Assembly (NCBI GenBank): GCA_028290945.1 | Contig: JAQGIV010000161.1 | Span: 1-44,155 of the forward strand | Source: Phenylobacterium sp. | GTDB taxonomy: Bacteria > Pseudomonadota > Alphaproteobacteria > Caulobacterales > Caulobacteraceae | DNA: 44,155 nt | Direction: 5' to 3' | Part shown: piece after piece, positions 1-7,942 of the stretch | Layout of the letters: each line of letters starts with the position of its first letter | How positions within the stretch are numbered: position 1 is the stretch's first letter | Notes under the pieces: generated by a model | Seen by the model: only the letters and a program-made list of their open reading frames with translations | Database searches by the model: none | What the model was told of the DNA's origin: nothing | Position numbers and translations under genes: made by a program

Positions 1-145
1 TGATCGACACCGTCGCGGCGGGGATCGCCACCATGAAGATGATGAGGAGCACCAGCATCACGTCCACGAAGGGCGTGACGTTGATGTCGCTGTTCTGGCC
101 GAGGCTGAAACGTCCGCCTCCCTGACCACCCAGCTTTGCAGCCAT
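1..145 (-). CDS. exbD: ExbD/TolR-family biopolymer transport protein (partial, N-terminus only)
   Basis: Reading leftwards from an ATG at 143-145 gives about 48 residues before the window ends. There is a short Gly-rich cytoplasmic leader, the family signature [17 protein letters not shown], then MVAIPAA. This is the single transmembrane helix of ExbD/TolR, whose Asp in the FVDV segment lies in the proton path. ExbD works with ExbB in the inner membrane to energise TonB and outer-membrane receptors, such as the B12 receptor in this window. The C-terminal periplasmic domain lies outside the window. No exbB lies upstream on this strand, so this is either the first gene of its operon or a second exbD copy. 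Confidence 0.9.
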   Translation of the reverse strand, partial: MAAKLGGQGGGRFSLGQNSDINVTPFVDVMLVLLIIFMVAIPAATVSI

Positions 146-350
146 ATTGTAGTTCCTTCCCTGGGGACGTCGTCGCCGCGCCCTCGCTCAAAGTCGTCAG
201 ACCTTTGGCAAGCCGTTTTGCGAATGTAAAGCCCGAAGCGGCGAGGCGAGGCGAAGCCTTCCGCGCCCTAGCGCTGGCGTACCAATGTTTTCTCGCTATG
301 GTTGCCGGCGCGGCGGCCCACCCGGGCGCTCGCGAGCCGGGGGCGGCATC

Positions 351-713
351 ATGGTATTGGACGGTTGGCAGGCGGTGTTCGTGGGCGGGATGCTGGGCGG
401 GGTCCTGCTGGAGCTCATCAAGCTGGCCGCGTGGCAGAACGCCACGGAGATCGGCGTAAGATATTCAGACCCTCGATATTGGGTCGGGACCGTCGCCCTT
501 CTGCTGGCCGGCGGCATCGTGGCGGTGCTCAACGGGGTCTCGCATGTGCCGATCCTCAAGGCCGCGCAATACGGATTGAACGCGCCGGCCATCGTGGCCG
601 GCTATGCGACCATCCGGGCGGGCCGGCCATCGAAACGGCTCAAGAACATCGACACCGGGCCGGCCGACGCGCCGCGCCGCGCCAGCGTCCTGCAACTCCT
701 GTCATGGCGTTAG
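351..713 (+). CDS. Small multi-pass membrane protein of unknown function
   Basis: About 120 residues. The ATG at 351 is preceded by a G-rich stretch; an in-frame ATG at 285 would add an unlikely Arg/Gly-rich leader. Hydrophobic segments lie near residues 7-25 (AVFVGGMLGGVLLELIKLA), 44-63 (WVGTVALLLAGGIVAVLNGV) and 76-92, suggesting three membrane spans, followed by a basic C-terminal tail. I recognise no family. The stop overlaps the start of the following metallopeptidase gene by 10 bp, so the two are probably translationally coupled and may act together at the membrane. Codon use (gcgtaagatattc, ccctcgatattgg) is less GC-extreme than in neighbouring genes. Confidence 0.7.
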   Translation: MVLDGWQAVFVGGMLGGVLLELIKLAAWQNATEIGVRYSDPRYWVGTVALLLAGGIVAVLNGVSHVPILKAAQYGLNAPAIVAGYATIRAGRPSKRLKNIDTGPADAPRRASVLQLLSWR

Positions 714-1912
714 GCCTCGTTCAGAAGCTCGCGTGGAGCGCGGGACTGACCTCCCCCGCCCGCTACGTCGCCCGTGCGCAGAAGGAACATCCGCGGACCA
801 ACCCGTTCCGCAACCTCGCGGTCGACAGGCTCGGACACCTCGCAGCCCGATTGCCCTACGATCTGAAGGTGGGCCTGGCCGATGGCAGCATCGTCGCCGG
901 CGAGATCAGCGTCGTGGCGCCGGAAGCCTGGATGGAGCCCGTCTGGCCGGGCGGGCACGCCATATTGATCCACAGCGGCCTGTCCGAGTTCATCTATAGC
1001 GTCAGCCGTACGATGCACGCCCAGGTGCGCACGATCTCGGGTGCGCTTCCCGATCAGCAGATCGTCGAACCCAGCATCCCGCTGAGCCAGACGCTGGACA
1101 TGATCAAGCGGACCTTTGACGAATTCATCCACCACAGGCGTATCGAAAAGCCCGGCGGCTATCCGATCCATGAGGACCAGATCCGGCGGGCCAGCGCGCT
1201 CGCCGTCGAAGCCGAAGCCTTCTGGCTGGCGCACGAGCTGGCGCACGTGCTCCTGGCGCGCGGCAAGGCTTCGAAGACCAGCCCATCGGAGCATGAGGAG
1301 CTCGCGGCCGACCGCATCGCCCTCGACATCGTCATGGGCCGCTATCTGCCGGCGGACGCCGAGGCGCCCCCCTCGGGCCGGATGGTCTATGCCGGCGCTG
1401 AGTTCGCGATTCGCATCTACTCCGCGCTCGCCCATCTGGGCTTTGACTTCAAGGACACCCATCCCGCGCCGGACGTCCGCCTGCTGAACCTTCGCGAATG
1501 CGCGATCCGCTCGGCGGGCTACGCCAACTTCACGCGGATCAGCACCATCGCCTTCGCCTATGACACCTTTCTCGAGGAGATCGAGCGGCGGGTCGTGCCC
1601 CCGGACAAGGCGGGGTTCGTCATCGGCCCGACGGTGGAGCGGCTGGTGTCCGTCCTGTTGGCCGCGATCGAGGAGTGCGCCCGCGGCAGGCAGACCGAGA
1701 AGGATTTGCGCGTCGTCGTGAAGGCGCTTCGAAAGGAGGCCGGCGAGCCGATGCTGCTTGCGGCCTTCGCCAAGGCGGAACAGCTGTACCTTCCCCAGGC
1801 CGCGGTTCCGCGGGAGCAGGACCTGGCGCGGATGGTGCTGGAGGCCCAGGCCTATTGGCAGCTGGTGGAGGCGTTCGCGCCAGAACAGCGCAGGGCCGCG
1901 CCTGTCGCATAG
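704..1912 (+). CDS. Putative zinc metallopeptidase (HExxH protein)
   Basis: 402 residues from the ATG at 704, which overlaps the end of the upstream membrane-protein gene. Residues 177-181 are HELAH, the zinc-binding HExxH motif in a helix (FWLAHELAHVLLARG). HEELAADRIALDIV at about 197-210 supplies a likely third ligand (Glu) and an ExxxD-like element as in M48-type gluzincins or ImmA/IrrE-like peptidases. No signal peptide or membrane span is evident, so it should be cytosolic and perhaps recruited by the partner membrane protein. The N-terminal 150 residues and the C-terminal helical part match nothing I know. The metallopeptidase call rests on the motif; the substrate is unknown. Confidence 0.75.
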   Translation: MALGLVQKLAWSAGLTSPARYVARAQKEHPRTNPFRNLAVDRLGHLAARLPYDLKVGLADGSIVAGEISVVAPEAWMEPVWPGGHAILIHSGLSEFIYSVSRTMHAQVRTISGALPDQQIVEPSIPLSQTLDMIKRTFDEFIHHRRIEKPGGYPIHEDQIRRASALAVEAEAFWLAHELAHVLLARGKASKTSPSEHEELAADRIALDIVMGRYLPADAEAPPSGRMVYAGAEFAIRIYSALAHLGFDFKDTHPAPDVRLLNLRECAIRSAGYANFTRISTIAFAYDTFLEEIERRVVPPDKAGFVIGPTVERLVSVLLAAIEECARGRQTEKDLRVVVKALRKEAGEPMLLAAFAKAEQLYLPQAAVPREQDLARMVLEAQAYWQLVEAFAPEQRRAAPVA

Positions 1913-2026
1913 GACGAGTCCGCGCCGGGCAGGCTGGAAAGTTCGGCCGCGCCGTCGCTCGGGGATGACGCCAATCGGGCGAAGCTCTAGAGGTCGCGCT
2001 CGATCCCGGTGAGCCTCCGATCCGCC

Positions 2027-2995
2027 ATGACCTTCGCCTTCGACGCCTATGTGACCGCCGCCCTGTTCGACGCCTCCGGCCGCGCGGCCTTCGCGCTGGG
2101 CGACGGGACGGTGCGGTTCGAGGCCGGCGAGACGGTGGCGGCGCACGACGGGGCGGTGCTGGCCGCGGCGCTGCATCCGACCGGCGAAGGCCTGGTCACC
2201 GGCGGCGACGACGGGCGGCTGGCCTGGACCCGGACGTCGGGCGCCCAGGAGATCGCCAAGGTTCCCGGCCGCTGGATCGACGCCGTCGCCACCAGCGCCG
2301 CGTCCGGGCTGATCGCCTTCGCCGCCGGCCGCGAGCTGCAGGTCCGCGACGCCGCCGATGCCAAGTTCACCCGCGCCTTCACCCACGAGAAGTCGGTGGC
2401 CGACGTGGCCTTCGACCCCAAGGGCCGGCGGGTGGCGGCGGCCACCTACGGCGGGGTGGCCCTGTGGTACGCCCGCATCGCGGGCCAGAAGCCGCTGATG
2501 CTGAAATGGGCCGGCAGCCACGTGGCCAGCGCCTTCTCGCCGGACGGCAAGTTCCTGGTCTCGGCCATGCAGGACAACCAGCTGCACGGCTGGCGGGTGG
2601 CCGACGAGAAGAACATGCGGATGGGCGGCTATCCGGCCAAGGTGAAGAGCCTGGCCTTCCTGGCCAAGGGCGCCATGATGGCCACCTCCGGCGCCAACGG
2701 GGTGGTGATCTGGCCCTTCGCCGGCTCCACCGGGCCGATGGGCAAGCAGGCCGCCGAGGTCGGCTATGACGAGGCCGCCATGGTGGTGCGCGTGGCCGCC
2801 GCGCCCTCGCTGGGCTGGGTGGCCGCCGGCCTCGACGACGGCCGCGTCTGGGCCTGCGACCTGGCCGGCGAGAAGATCGTCCCGCTGAAGGCCGAGAAGG
2901 GCGCCGCCGTCACCGCCCTGGCCATGAGCGTCGACGCCAAGCGCGTCGCCTGGGGCGACGAGGACGGCAATGCCGGCGTGGCGGGGGTGGCGTGA
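2027..2995 (+). CDS. WD40-repeat-like beta-propeller protein
   Basis: 322 residues from the ATG at 2027; an in-frame GTG at 2009 would add six residues and cannot be excluded. The sequence is built of repeating 35-45 residue units with typical propeller strand motifs: GDGTVRFE, GGDDGRLAWTR, ASGLIAFAAGRELQVRD, VAFDPKGRRVAAATYGGVALW, AFSPDGKFLVSAMQDNQLHGW, AAGLDDGRVWACD and AWGDEDGNAGV. I count about seven blades. There is no signal peptide, so it is probably a cytosolic scaffold. Single-domain bacterial WD40 proteins of this kind are common in Caulobacterales and mostly uncharacterised. Confidence 0.8.
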   Translation: MTFAFDAYVTAALFDASGRAAFALGDGTVRFEAGETVAAHDGAVLAAALHPTGEGLVTGGDDGRLAWTRTSGAQEIAKVPGRWIDAVATSAASGLIAFAAGRELQVRDAADAKFTRAFTHEKSVADVAFDPKGRRVAAATYGGVALWYARIAGQKPLMLKWAGSHVASAFSPDGKFLVSAMQDNQLHGWRVADEKNMRMGGYPAKVKSLAFLAKGAMMATSGANGVVIWPFAGSTGPMGKQAAEVGYDEAAMVVRVAAAPSLGWVAAGLDDGRVWACDLAGEKIVPLKAEKGAAVTALAMSVDAKRVAWGDEDGNAGVAGVA

Positions 2996-2997
2996 CC

Positions 2998-3192
2998 TAC
3001 CTCCCCCGCGCAGCGGCGGGAGGGGGACCGTCCGGGGACCCTCGCGAAGGCGGGGGGAACACCGGATGGTGGAGGGGGCGAGCGGCGGGCAGTGCGTGGG
3101 GCTCGCCCCCTCCACCCCCCGCTCTTCGGCTCGCGGCTCGCGAGCCTCGGCGTGCGGTCCCCCTCCCGCCATCGCTGCCGCGATGGGGGAGG
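2998..3192. repeat. Nested palindromic intergenic element
   Basis: The whole gap between the WD40 gene and the nitroreductase gene folds on itself. The outer arms are acctcccccgcgcagcggcg...ggagggggaccg on the left and cggtccccctcccgcc...gatgggggaggt on the right. Inside, tggtggagggggcgagc (about 3069-3085) is opposed to gctcgccccctccacc (about 3102-3117). Such an element could stop converging transcription from both sides. It resembles the mosaic at 11.76-12.14 kb in composition (CTCCCCC/GGGGGAG arms). Confidence 0.7.
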
Positions 3193-3864
3193 TTAGAACC
3201 CCAGCATCTCGCCCCAGGCCTCGAACGGGTCGCGGCTGGCCTTCAGGGTGTTGATCGGGGCGTCGGGGTCGCGGAAGCCCAGCGCCATGCCGGAGAACAG
3301 CATGTGGTCGGCGGGCAGGGCGACCGCCCTGGCCACCGTCTGCGGATAGCGCGCCCAGTATTCCTGCGGGCAGGTGTCGAGGCCGCGCTCCAGCGCCAGC
3401 AGCATGACGTTTTGCATGTACATGCCCACGTCGGCCCACTGCGGCGGGCCGAGCTTGCGGTCGAGGGCGAAGAACAGGCCGACCGGCGCGCCGAAGAACT
3501 CGCCGTTCCGGGCCAGCTGGCGCAGGCGGGCCGGCTTGTCCTCGCGCGGGATGGCGATCGTCGCGTAGAGGTCCTCGCCGTTCTGGTAGCGGCGCGTGCG
3601 GAACGGGTCCCAGAGGCCCGGCGGATAGACCTCGTACTCGGGCGTCTCGCCGAACGGATTGGCGCGCACCTGGGCCTTCAGGTCCTCGAGCGGCTGGCCG
3701 GTGAGCGCGTACACCCGCCACGGCTGAAGATTCCCGCCGGAGGGCGCCTGGGCGGCGCGCACCAGGATGTCCTTCACCGTCCCGGCCGGCACGGGCCGGT
3801 CCAGGAAGCCGCGGATCGACACGCGCCCGGCCACCGCCGCGCTGACCGTCATGGCCCCTGGCAT
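3193..3864 (-). CDS. Nitroreductase-family FMN oxidoreductase
   Basis: 223 residues. The ATG at 3862-3864 is chosen because GGAGG lies six bases upstream; a second ATG four codons on is less well placed. The N-terminal VSIRGFLDRPVPAGTV and AQAPSGGNLQPWRVYAL are the phosphate- and flavin-binding segments of the NfsB/NADH-dehydrogenase-like nitroreductase fold. The C-terminal half has GMALGFRDPDAPINT, where the family often reads GxPxxP. These homodimeric FMN enzymes reduce nitro groups, quinones or flavins with NAD(P)H; the physiological substrate cannot be read from sequence. It is divergent from mtgA across about 66 bp. Confidence 0.88.
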   Translation of the reverse strand: MPGAMTVSAAVAGRVSIRGFLDRPVPAGTVKDILVRAAQAPSGGNLQPWRVYALTGQPLEDLKAQVRANPFGETPEYEVYPPGLWDPFRTRRYQNGEDLYATIAIPREDKPARLRQLARNGEFFGAPVGLFFALDRKLGPPQWADVGMYMQNVMLLALERGLDTCPQEYWARYPQTVARAVALPADHMLFSGMALGFRDPDAPINTLKASRDPFEAWGEMLGF

Positions 3865-3930
3865 AGTCCCTCCGCTTGACGACCCCGCCTGCTCCGCCGT
3901 CACTACCGGCCAGTCGCCGGGGAACACAAG

Positions 3931-4671
3931 TTGAGTCGCAAGCCCCAGAAGGTCCGCGGGAAGGCCCGCGCCAGGCCCGCGCGGCGCAGCCTCGTCGGCC
4001 GCATCGTCCGCTGGGCGCTGCTGGGCGTGCTCGTGTTCATCATCGTGGGCCCCATGGCGGTGGTGGCGATCTACCGCGTCGCGCCGCCGCCGATCACCTG
4101 GCTGATGCTGCAGCGGGCCTTCGAGGGCCGCGGCTTCGACCGCCGCTGGGTCCCGCTGAAGCAGATCTCGCCGCAGCTGGTGCGCGCGGTGATCGCCTCG
4201 GAGGATTCCGGCTTCTGCCAGCACCACGGCTTCGACATCGCCGCCATCGAGAAGGCCCTGCACCACAACGCCGTCTCCGAGCGCATCCGCGGCGGCTCGA
4301 CGATCAGCCAGCAGGCCGCCAAGAACGTCTTCCTGTGGCCGCACCGGGATTGGGTGAGGAAGGGTCTGGAGACCTGGTTCACCGTGCTGATCGAGGGGAT
4401 CTGGGGCAAGCCGCGGATCATGGAGGTCTATCTGAACTCCATCGAATGGGGTCCCGGCGTCTACGGCGCCGAGGCCGCCGCCCAGGCCAATTTCCACACC
4501 AGCGCCGCCCGGCTGTCGCCGGCCCAGGCCGCGCGGCTGGCGGCGATCATCCCCAAGCCGCTGGCCTGGCGCGCCGCCGCCCCCGGCCCCTATGTGCGCC
4601 GCCGCTCGGGCACGATCGTGGCCCGCGCCGGCGTGGTGCGCCGCGACGACCTCGACGGCTGCGTCTACTGA
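3931..4671 (+). CDS. mtgA: Monofunctional biosynthetic peptidoglycan transglycosylase
   Basis: 246 residues from a TTG start at 3931, preceded by GGGGAA; no better ATG precedes the membrane anchor. A basic leader (residues 1-28) and one transmembrane helix (about 29-52, WALLGVLVFIIVGPMAVVAI) are followed by a GT51 domain. The catalytic Glu is in IASEDSGFCQHHGFD, with GGSTISQQAAKNVFLW and YLNSIEWGPGVYGAEAAA as further GT51 motifs. It polymerises glycan strands from lipid II on the periplasmic face of the inner membrane and has no transpeptidase domain. Its 3' end overlaps the convergent S9 peptidase gene by 7 bp. Confidence 0.95.
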   Translation: MSRKPQKVRGKARARPARRSLVGRIVRWALLGVLVFIIVGPMAVVAIYRVAPPPITWLMLQRAFEGRGFDRRWVPLKQISPQLVRAVIASEDSGFCQHHGFDIAAIEKALHHNAVSERIRGGSTISQQAAKNVFLWPHRDWVRKGLETWFTVLIEGIWGKPRIMEVYLNSIEWGPGVYGAEAAAQANFHTSAARLSPAQAARLAAIIPKPLAWRAAAPGPYVRRRSGTIVARAGVVRRDDLDGCVY

Positions 4672-6563
4672 GCTGAGCCCAGGTACTTGTCGAACCAGGC
4701 GACGGTGCGGGCCTCCACGTCCTGCTGGTTGGCCGGCTTCAGCAGGCGGTGGCCCTCGCCCGGATAGATCACCAGGCTGGTGGGCGTGCCCATGGCCTTC
4801 AGCCCGTGCCAGAATTCCAGGCTCTGGGCCGGCGGGCATTCCACGTCGAGCTCGCCCACGTGGATGAAGGTCGGCGTCCTGGCGGCCTTGATGTAGCGGA
4901 TCGGCGACAGCCGGTCGTAGACGGCGGGGTTGTCGTAGGCCGTGCCGCCGAAGAACGGGACCATCCACTGGTCGATGCCGTTCTGGCCGTAGTAGCTGAC
5001 CCAGTTGGCGATGCCGGCGCCGGCCGCGCCCGCCTTGAAGCGGTCGGTGTGGGTCACCGCCCACATGGTCATGAAGCCGCCGTAGGAGCCGCCGTAGACG
5101 GCCAGCCGCCGGTCGTCCACCGGGGCGATCTTCTCCACCGCATCGACGCCGGCCAGGATGTCCTTCAGGTCGCCGCCGCCGAAATCCTCGACATTGGCCC
5201 GGGTGAAGGCCTCGCCCTGGCCGTAGCTGCCGCGCGGGTTGGGCTCGAAGATGAAGTAGCCGCGGTCGAGCAGGGTCCGGGTCGCGCCCTCGGAGACGAA
5301 CCGCGGCTCGACGGCCGAGGACGGCCCGCCGTGGATCTGCACCGCCATGGGATAGGTCTTGCCGGGCGCCAGGATCTTGGGGGCCAGCAGCCAGCCCTGC
5401 ACGGTATGGCCGTCGCTGGTCCAGGTGATGCTGCGCGCCTCGGCGTTGGCCACCAGGGCGTCGTTGTCGTGGGTGATGGCCTGCAGCGCCGTCAGCGGCC
5501 CGGCCGCGATGTGCGGCGCGGCGGCGAAGGTCTGGCGGGTGGTCGCCGCCTTGCTTCCGTCGGCCGACAGCGACAGCCGCCCGTCGCCGGCCCCGACGCT
5601 CGCGGCTTCCGACCACAGCGGTTTCAGGCCGCCGTCCTTGCCCACTTGGAACAGGGTCTGGCGCTCGCCCACCAGGGCGGTGGCGAAGAGCCCGCTGCGA
5701 AGCCAGGTCAGGGCGTTGAAGCTGCCCTTGAAGCCCGGCGTCACGTCGACGGGCTCGCCGCCGGCGAACGGCACGGCGTAGAGGTCGCCGCCGATCACCG
5801 GGAAGTCGCTCATCAGCCCGCCGATGAAGTTCACCGTCCGGCCGTCGGCCGACACCCGCGGATAGCCCATCTGCACCTTCGGCGCGGCGATGGTGCGGGC
5901 CGCCCCGGTGGCCAGGTCCACGGCCTCCAGCTTGGCCACCCACCAGTTGTTGTCGCCGTCGCCCACCGCATCGGTGGCCACGAAGCCCCGGCCGTCCGGC
6001 GTCCAATCATATTCATAGACGAAGCGGTCGGCCGGCGAGATCAGGCGCACCGCGCCGGGCGCCAGCACCGCGATCCGCCGCTCGTCGGGCGCGGAATCGA
6101 TCTCGCCCACCCGCGCGGCCCCCGGATTGGTCGCGCCGCTCTCCTTGCTCGGATGCGCCGTGGCCAGCACCGCCAGCACCGTGCCGTCCGGCGACCAGCG
6201 CGGCTTGGCCAGCAGGCCCGGGAAGGCCGCCGCCGCCGTCACCTTGCCGTCCACGACCTGCAGGATCTCAGCCGTCCGGGTCCGCCGGTCGGCGCCCAGG
6301 AAGGTCAGGATCTGGCCGTTCGGCGACCAGGTCGGATCGCTGTAGGCGCAGCTGTTGCAGGGGTCGTAGGTCGCCACCACCGCGCCGTCGGCGACGCCGC
6401 GCACCACCAGGGCGCCGTGCGGCGTGGCCGTGCGGCCGGGCAGCTCAACCGACTCCACCGAGGCCACTAGGTCGCCGGCCGGCGAGATCGCCACCCGCTC
6501 GTACTGATGGACGCCCGCAACCGCGGCCGCGGCCGCCAGGGCCGCCGCAACAACACCCGCCAT
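4665..6563 (-). CDS. S9-family prolyl oligopeptidase / acylaminoacyl-peptidase-like, secreted
   Basis: 632 residues. The N-terminal hydrophobic stretch MAGVVAAALAAAAAVAGV looks like a signal sequence or anchor, so the protein is likely periplasmic. Residues to about 360 form a TolB-like/beta-propeller region (AISPAGDLVAS, DPTWSPNGQILTF, PRWSPDGTVLAVL, YDWTPDGRGFVATD). The C-terminal alpha/beta-hydrolase domain carries the nucleophile elbow GGSYGGFMTMW, an Asp in GELDVECPP and a His in GEGHRLLKP. HGGPSSAVEPRF is the conserved oxyanion segment. Likely role: cleavage of short peptides in the envelope. It may be co-transcribed with the small membrane ORF 92 bp upstream. Confidence 0.92.
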   Translation of the reverse strand: MAGVVAAALAAAAAVAGVHQYERVAISPAGDLVASVESVELPGRTATPHGALVVRGVADGAVVATYDPCNSCAYSDPTWSPNGQILTFLGADRRTRTAEILQVVDGKVTAAAAFPGLLAKPRWSPDGTVLAVLATAHPSKESGATNPGAARVGEIDSAPDERRIAVLAPGAVRLISPADRFVYEYDWTPDGRGFVATDAVGDGDNNWWVAKLEAVDLATGAARTIAAPKVQMGYPRVSADGRTVNFIGGLMSDFPVIGGDLYAVPFAGGEPVDVTPGFKGSFNALTWLRSGLFATALVGERQTLFQVGKDGGLKPLWSEAASVGAGDGRLSLSADGSKAATTRQTFAAAPHIAAGPLTALQAITHDNDALVANAEARSITWTSDGHTVQGWLLAPKILAPGKTYPMAVQIHGGPSSAVEPRFVSEGATRTLLDRGYFIFEPNPRGSYGQGEAFTRANVEDFGGGDLKDILAGVDAVEKIAPVDDRRLAVYGGSYGGFMTMWAVTHTDRFKAGAAGAGIANWVSYYGQNGIDQWMVPFFGGTAYDNPAVYDRLSPIRYIKAARTPTFIHVGELDVECPPAQSLEFWHGLKAMGTPTSLVIYPGEGHRLLKPANQQDVEARTVAWFDKYLGSAQ

Positions 6564-6655
6564 GATGGAAACCCCCGACGCCCGACAGAACTGGCCGCAC
6601 CCTCCAAGATTGCGGCGCGTAACTCAAGGCCGGGGGAGGTGACGACAGTGACGCA

Positions 6656-6757
6656 TCAGCGGCGCTTGCCCAGCAGTCCGAAGATCTTCGGCAGCGCCAG
6701 CGCGGCCAGGCCGCACAGCAGGGAGATCAGGAACAGCAGGTTCATCAGCGTCACCAT
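6656..6757 (-). CDS. Very small hydrophobic membrane protein (33 aa)
   Basis: An ATG at 6755-6757 with GGAG eight bases upstream opens a 33-residue frame: MVTLMNLLFLISLLCGLAAL, continuing ALPKIFGLLGKRR to a TGA. It is one transmembrane helix with a basic C-terminus. The ribosome-binding site, the hydrophobic composition and the position upstream of the S9 peptidase gene on the same strand support a real gene. No family is recognised. Confidence 0.5.
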   Translation of the reverse strand: MVTLMNLLFLISLLCGLAALALPKIFGLLGKRR

Positions 6758-6885
6758 CGCGGCTCCAGCGCCGCCCGGTGCTAGCGGCCCAGACCCCCGC
6801 CGCGTTCCAAGCTTGGCCGTGGGCGGCCGGAAACGGAACAGCCGAGCCGCGCGTTATGCGGCCACACCTTCGGAAGGAAACGCCC

Positions 6886-7236
6886 TTGAAACTCATCCTG
6901 ACTGCGGCGATCGCCGGCGCGATGGCGCTCGCCTCCGTGGCCGCCGCGCAGCCCGCCCCGGGCCCGGCGCCCTACCAACAGCCCCGCAGCGACCAGCAGC
7001 GCATCGATCAGCAGCGCACCGTCGACCAGCAGCGCCCCGCCGACCGCGCCCGGCACGACCGCATCGACCGGCTGCGCACCGAAGAGCAGCGCGCCGGTCA
7101 TCCATCCACCCACGGCGACATGAGCCAGACGCGCCAGGTGCGCACCGACACCTACGGCCACAGCAGCACGCGCCGCCATCACCGCCACCAGGTCTGCGTG
7201 GTCCGCCACCATCACCGGGTCTGCCACTGGGCCTGA
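6886..7236 (+). CDS. Small exported Gln/Arg/His-rich protein
   Basis: 116 residues. The TTG at 6886 is chosen because GGAAGGAAA lies just upstream and the result begins with a clean signal peptide (LKLILTAAIAGAMALASVAAA, cleavage after AAA). An ATG at 6778 would bury that signal. The mature part is polar: a DQQRIDQQRTVDQQRPADRAR segment with a heptad-like Q/R repeat, then a C-terminal cluster RRHHRHQVCVVRHHHRVCHWA with two cysteines. The His/Cys tail suggests metal or redox chemistry, but I recognise no domain. A second small exported protein follows on the same strand. Confidence 0.75.
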   Translation: MKLILTAAIAGAMALASVAAAQPAPGPAPYQQPRSDQQRIDQQRTVDQQRPADRARHDRIDRLRTEEQRAGHPSTHGDMSQTRQVRTDTYGHSSTRRHHRHQVCVVRHHHRVCHWA

Positions 7237-7337
7237 CGGCGGATCCGCCAAGCCCCGGTCCGCGCCGGACCGGGGGCCACGGTTCATCCACGGTTCAGCG
7301 GCGGCGCTCCAGCCTCATGCGCATTGGAGGAGACGCC

Positions 7338-7886
7338 ATGACCCAAAGATCCCTGGCTCTGTTGATCGCGGTGGCCGCGGCCGGCTCGGCGCTGGCCGCC
7401 CCGGCCCTGGCGCACGACTATCGGCCCTACGGCCAGGACTGCACCAACCGCATCCGCCACAGCGGAACCACCGGCGCCCTGCTGGGCGGCCTGGCCGGGG
7501 CGGTGATCGGCTCGAACCTCGCCGCCCATCACGGCGGCCGCTCCGGCGGCGCGCTGATCGGGGCGGCGGCCGGCGCGGCGGTGGGCTCCAACATCGCCCG
7601 CAGCTCCACCAAGCAGGCCTGCCGCGGCGACGACTATGGCTATTATGATCGGGGCTATGACGGCCGGGCCTATGACGGCTATCCGGCCGGCTACTACGCC
7701 CCGCCGGCCTACAGCTACGGCTACGTGGCGCCGGCCCCGGCCTATTACGGCGGCTACAGCGGCTACAGCGGCTACAGCGGCTACAGCGGCTACGGCTACG
7801 GCGAGGGCGACGAGCATCACGATCGCGGCCGCCATCGCGGCTGGGAGAAGCATGGTCACCACGACCACGACGACGAAGACGACTGA
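7338..7886 (+). CDS. Exported glycine-zipper protein with Tyr/Gly-rich and His/Asp-rich tail
   Basis: 182 residues from the ATG at 7338, with GGAGGA seven bases upstream. A signal peptide (cleavage near LAAPALA-HDY) precedes a double glycine zipper: TGALLGGLAGAVIGSNLAAH and GGALIGAAAGAAVGSNIA, the Gly-zipper-2TM type of surface or outer-membrane proteins. Next comes a Tyr/Gly/Pro-rich linker with four perfect 9-bp GGCTACAGC units (7752-7787, GYS repeats), and the protein ends in a His/Asp-rich tail (HHDRGRHRGWEKHGHHDHDDEDD). The tail could bind divalent metal (inference). It is probably an envelope protein of structural or stress function. Confidence 0.8.
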   Translation: MTQRSLALLIAVAAAGSALAAPALAHDYRPYGQDCTNRIRHSGTTGALLGGLAGAVIGSNLAAHHGGRSGGALIGAAAGAAVGSNIARSSTKQACRGDDYGYYDRGYDGRAYDGYPAGYYAPPAYSYGYVAPAPAYYGGYSGYSGYSGYSGYGYGEGDEHHDRGRHRGWEKHGHHDHDDEDD

Positions 7887-7942
7887 GCCCGCGTCGCGCG
7901 GGCGGCCCTAGACCCGCGCGCAGGCGATCGCCGGGCGCCGCC

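Noticed and set aside
783..806. GGAAC and CGTT inside the metallopeptidase gene
   Set aside because: Spacing is 15 bp and it is intragenic with no gene following; taken as chance.
710..3721. A minus-strand open frame of about 1,000 codons
   Set aside because: Low-complexity Arg/Gly/Pro/Ala translation lying antisense to clear genes (metallopeptidase, WD40) and out of frame with the nitroreductase. It results from GC-rich codon bias.
6835..6860. EcfG promoter before the small exported protein (GGAAC then CGTT)
   Set aside because: The spacing is 12 bp, far below the required 16-17.
7752..7787. CRISPR-like tandem repeats
   Set aside because: They are in-frame 9-bp GYS codon repeats within an exported protein, without spacers.
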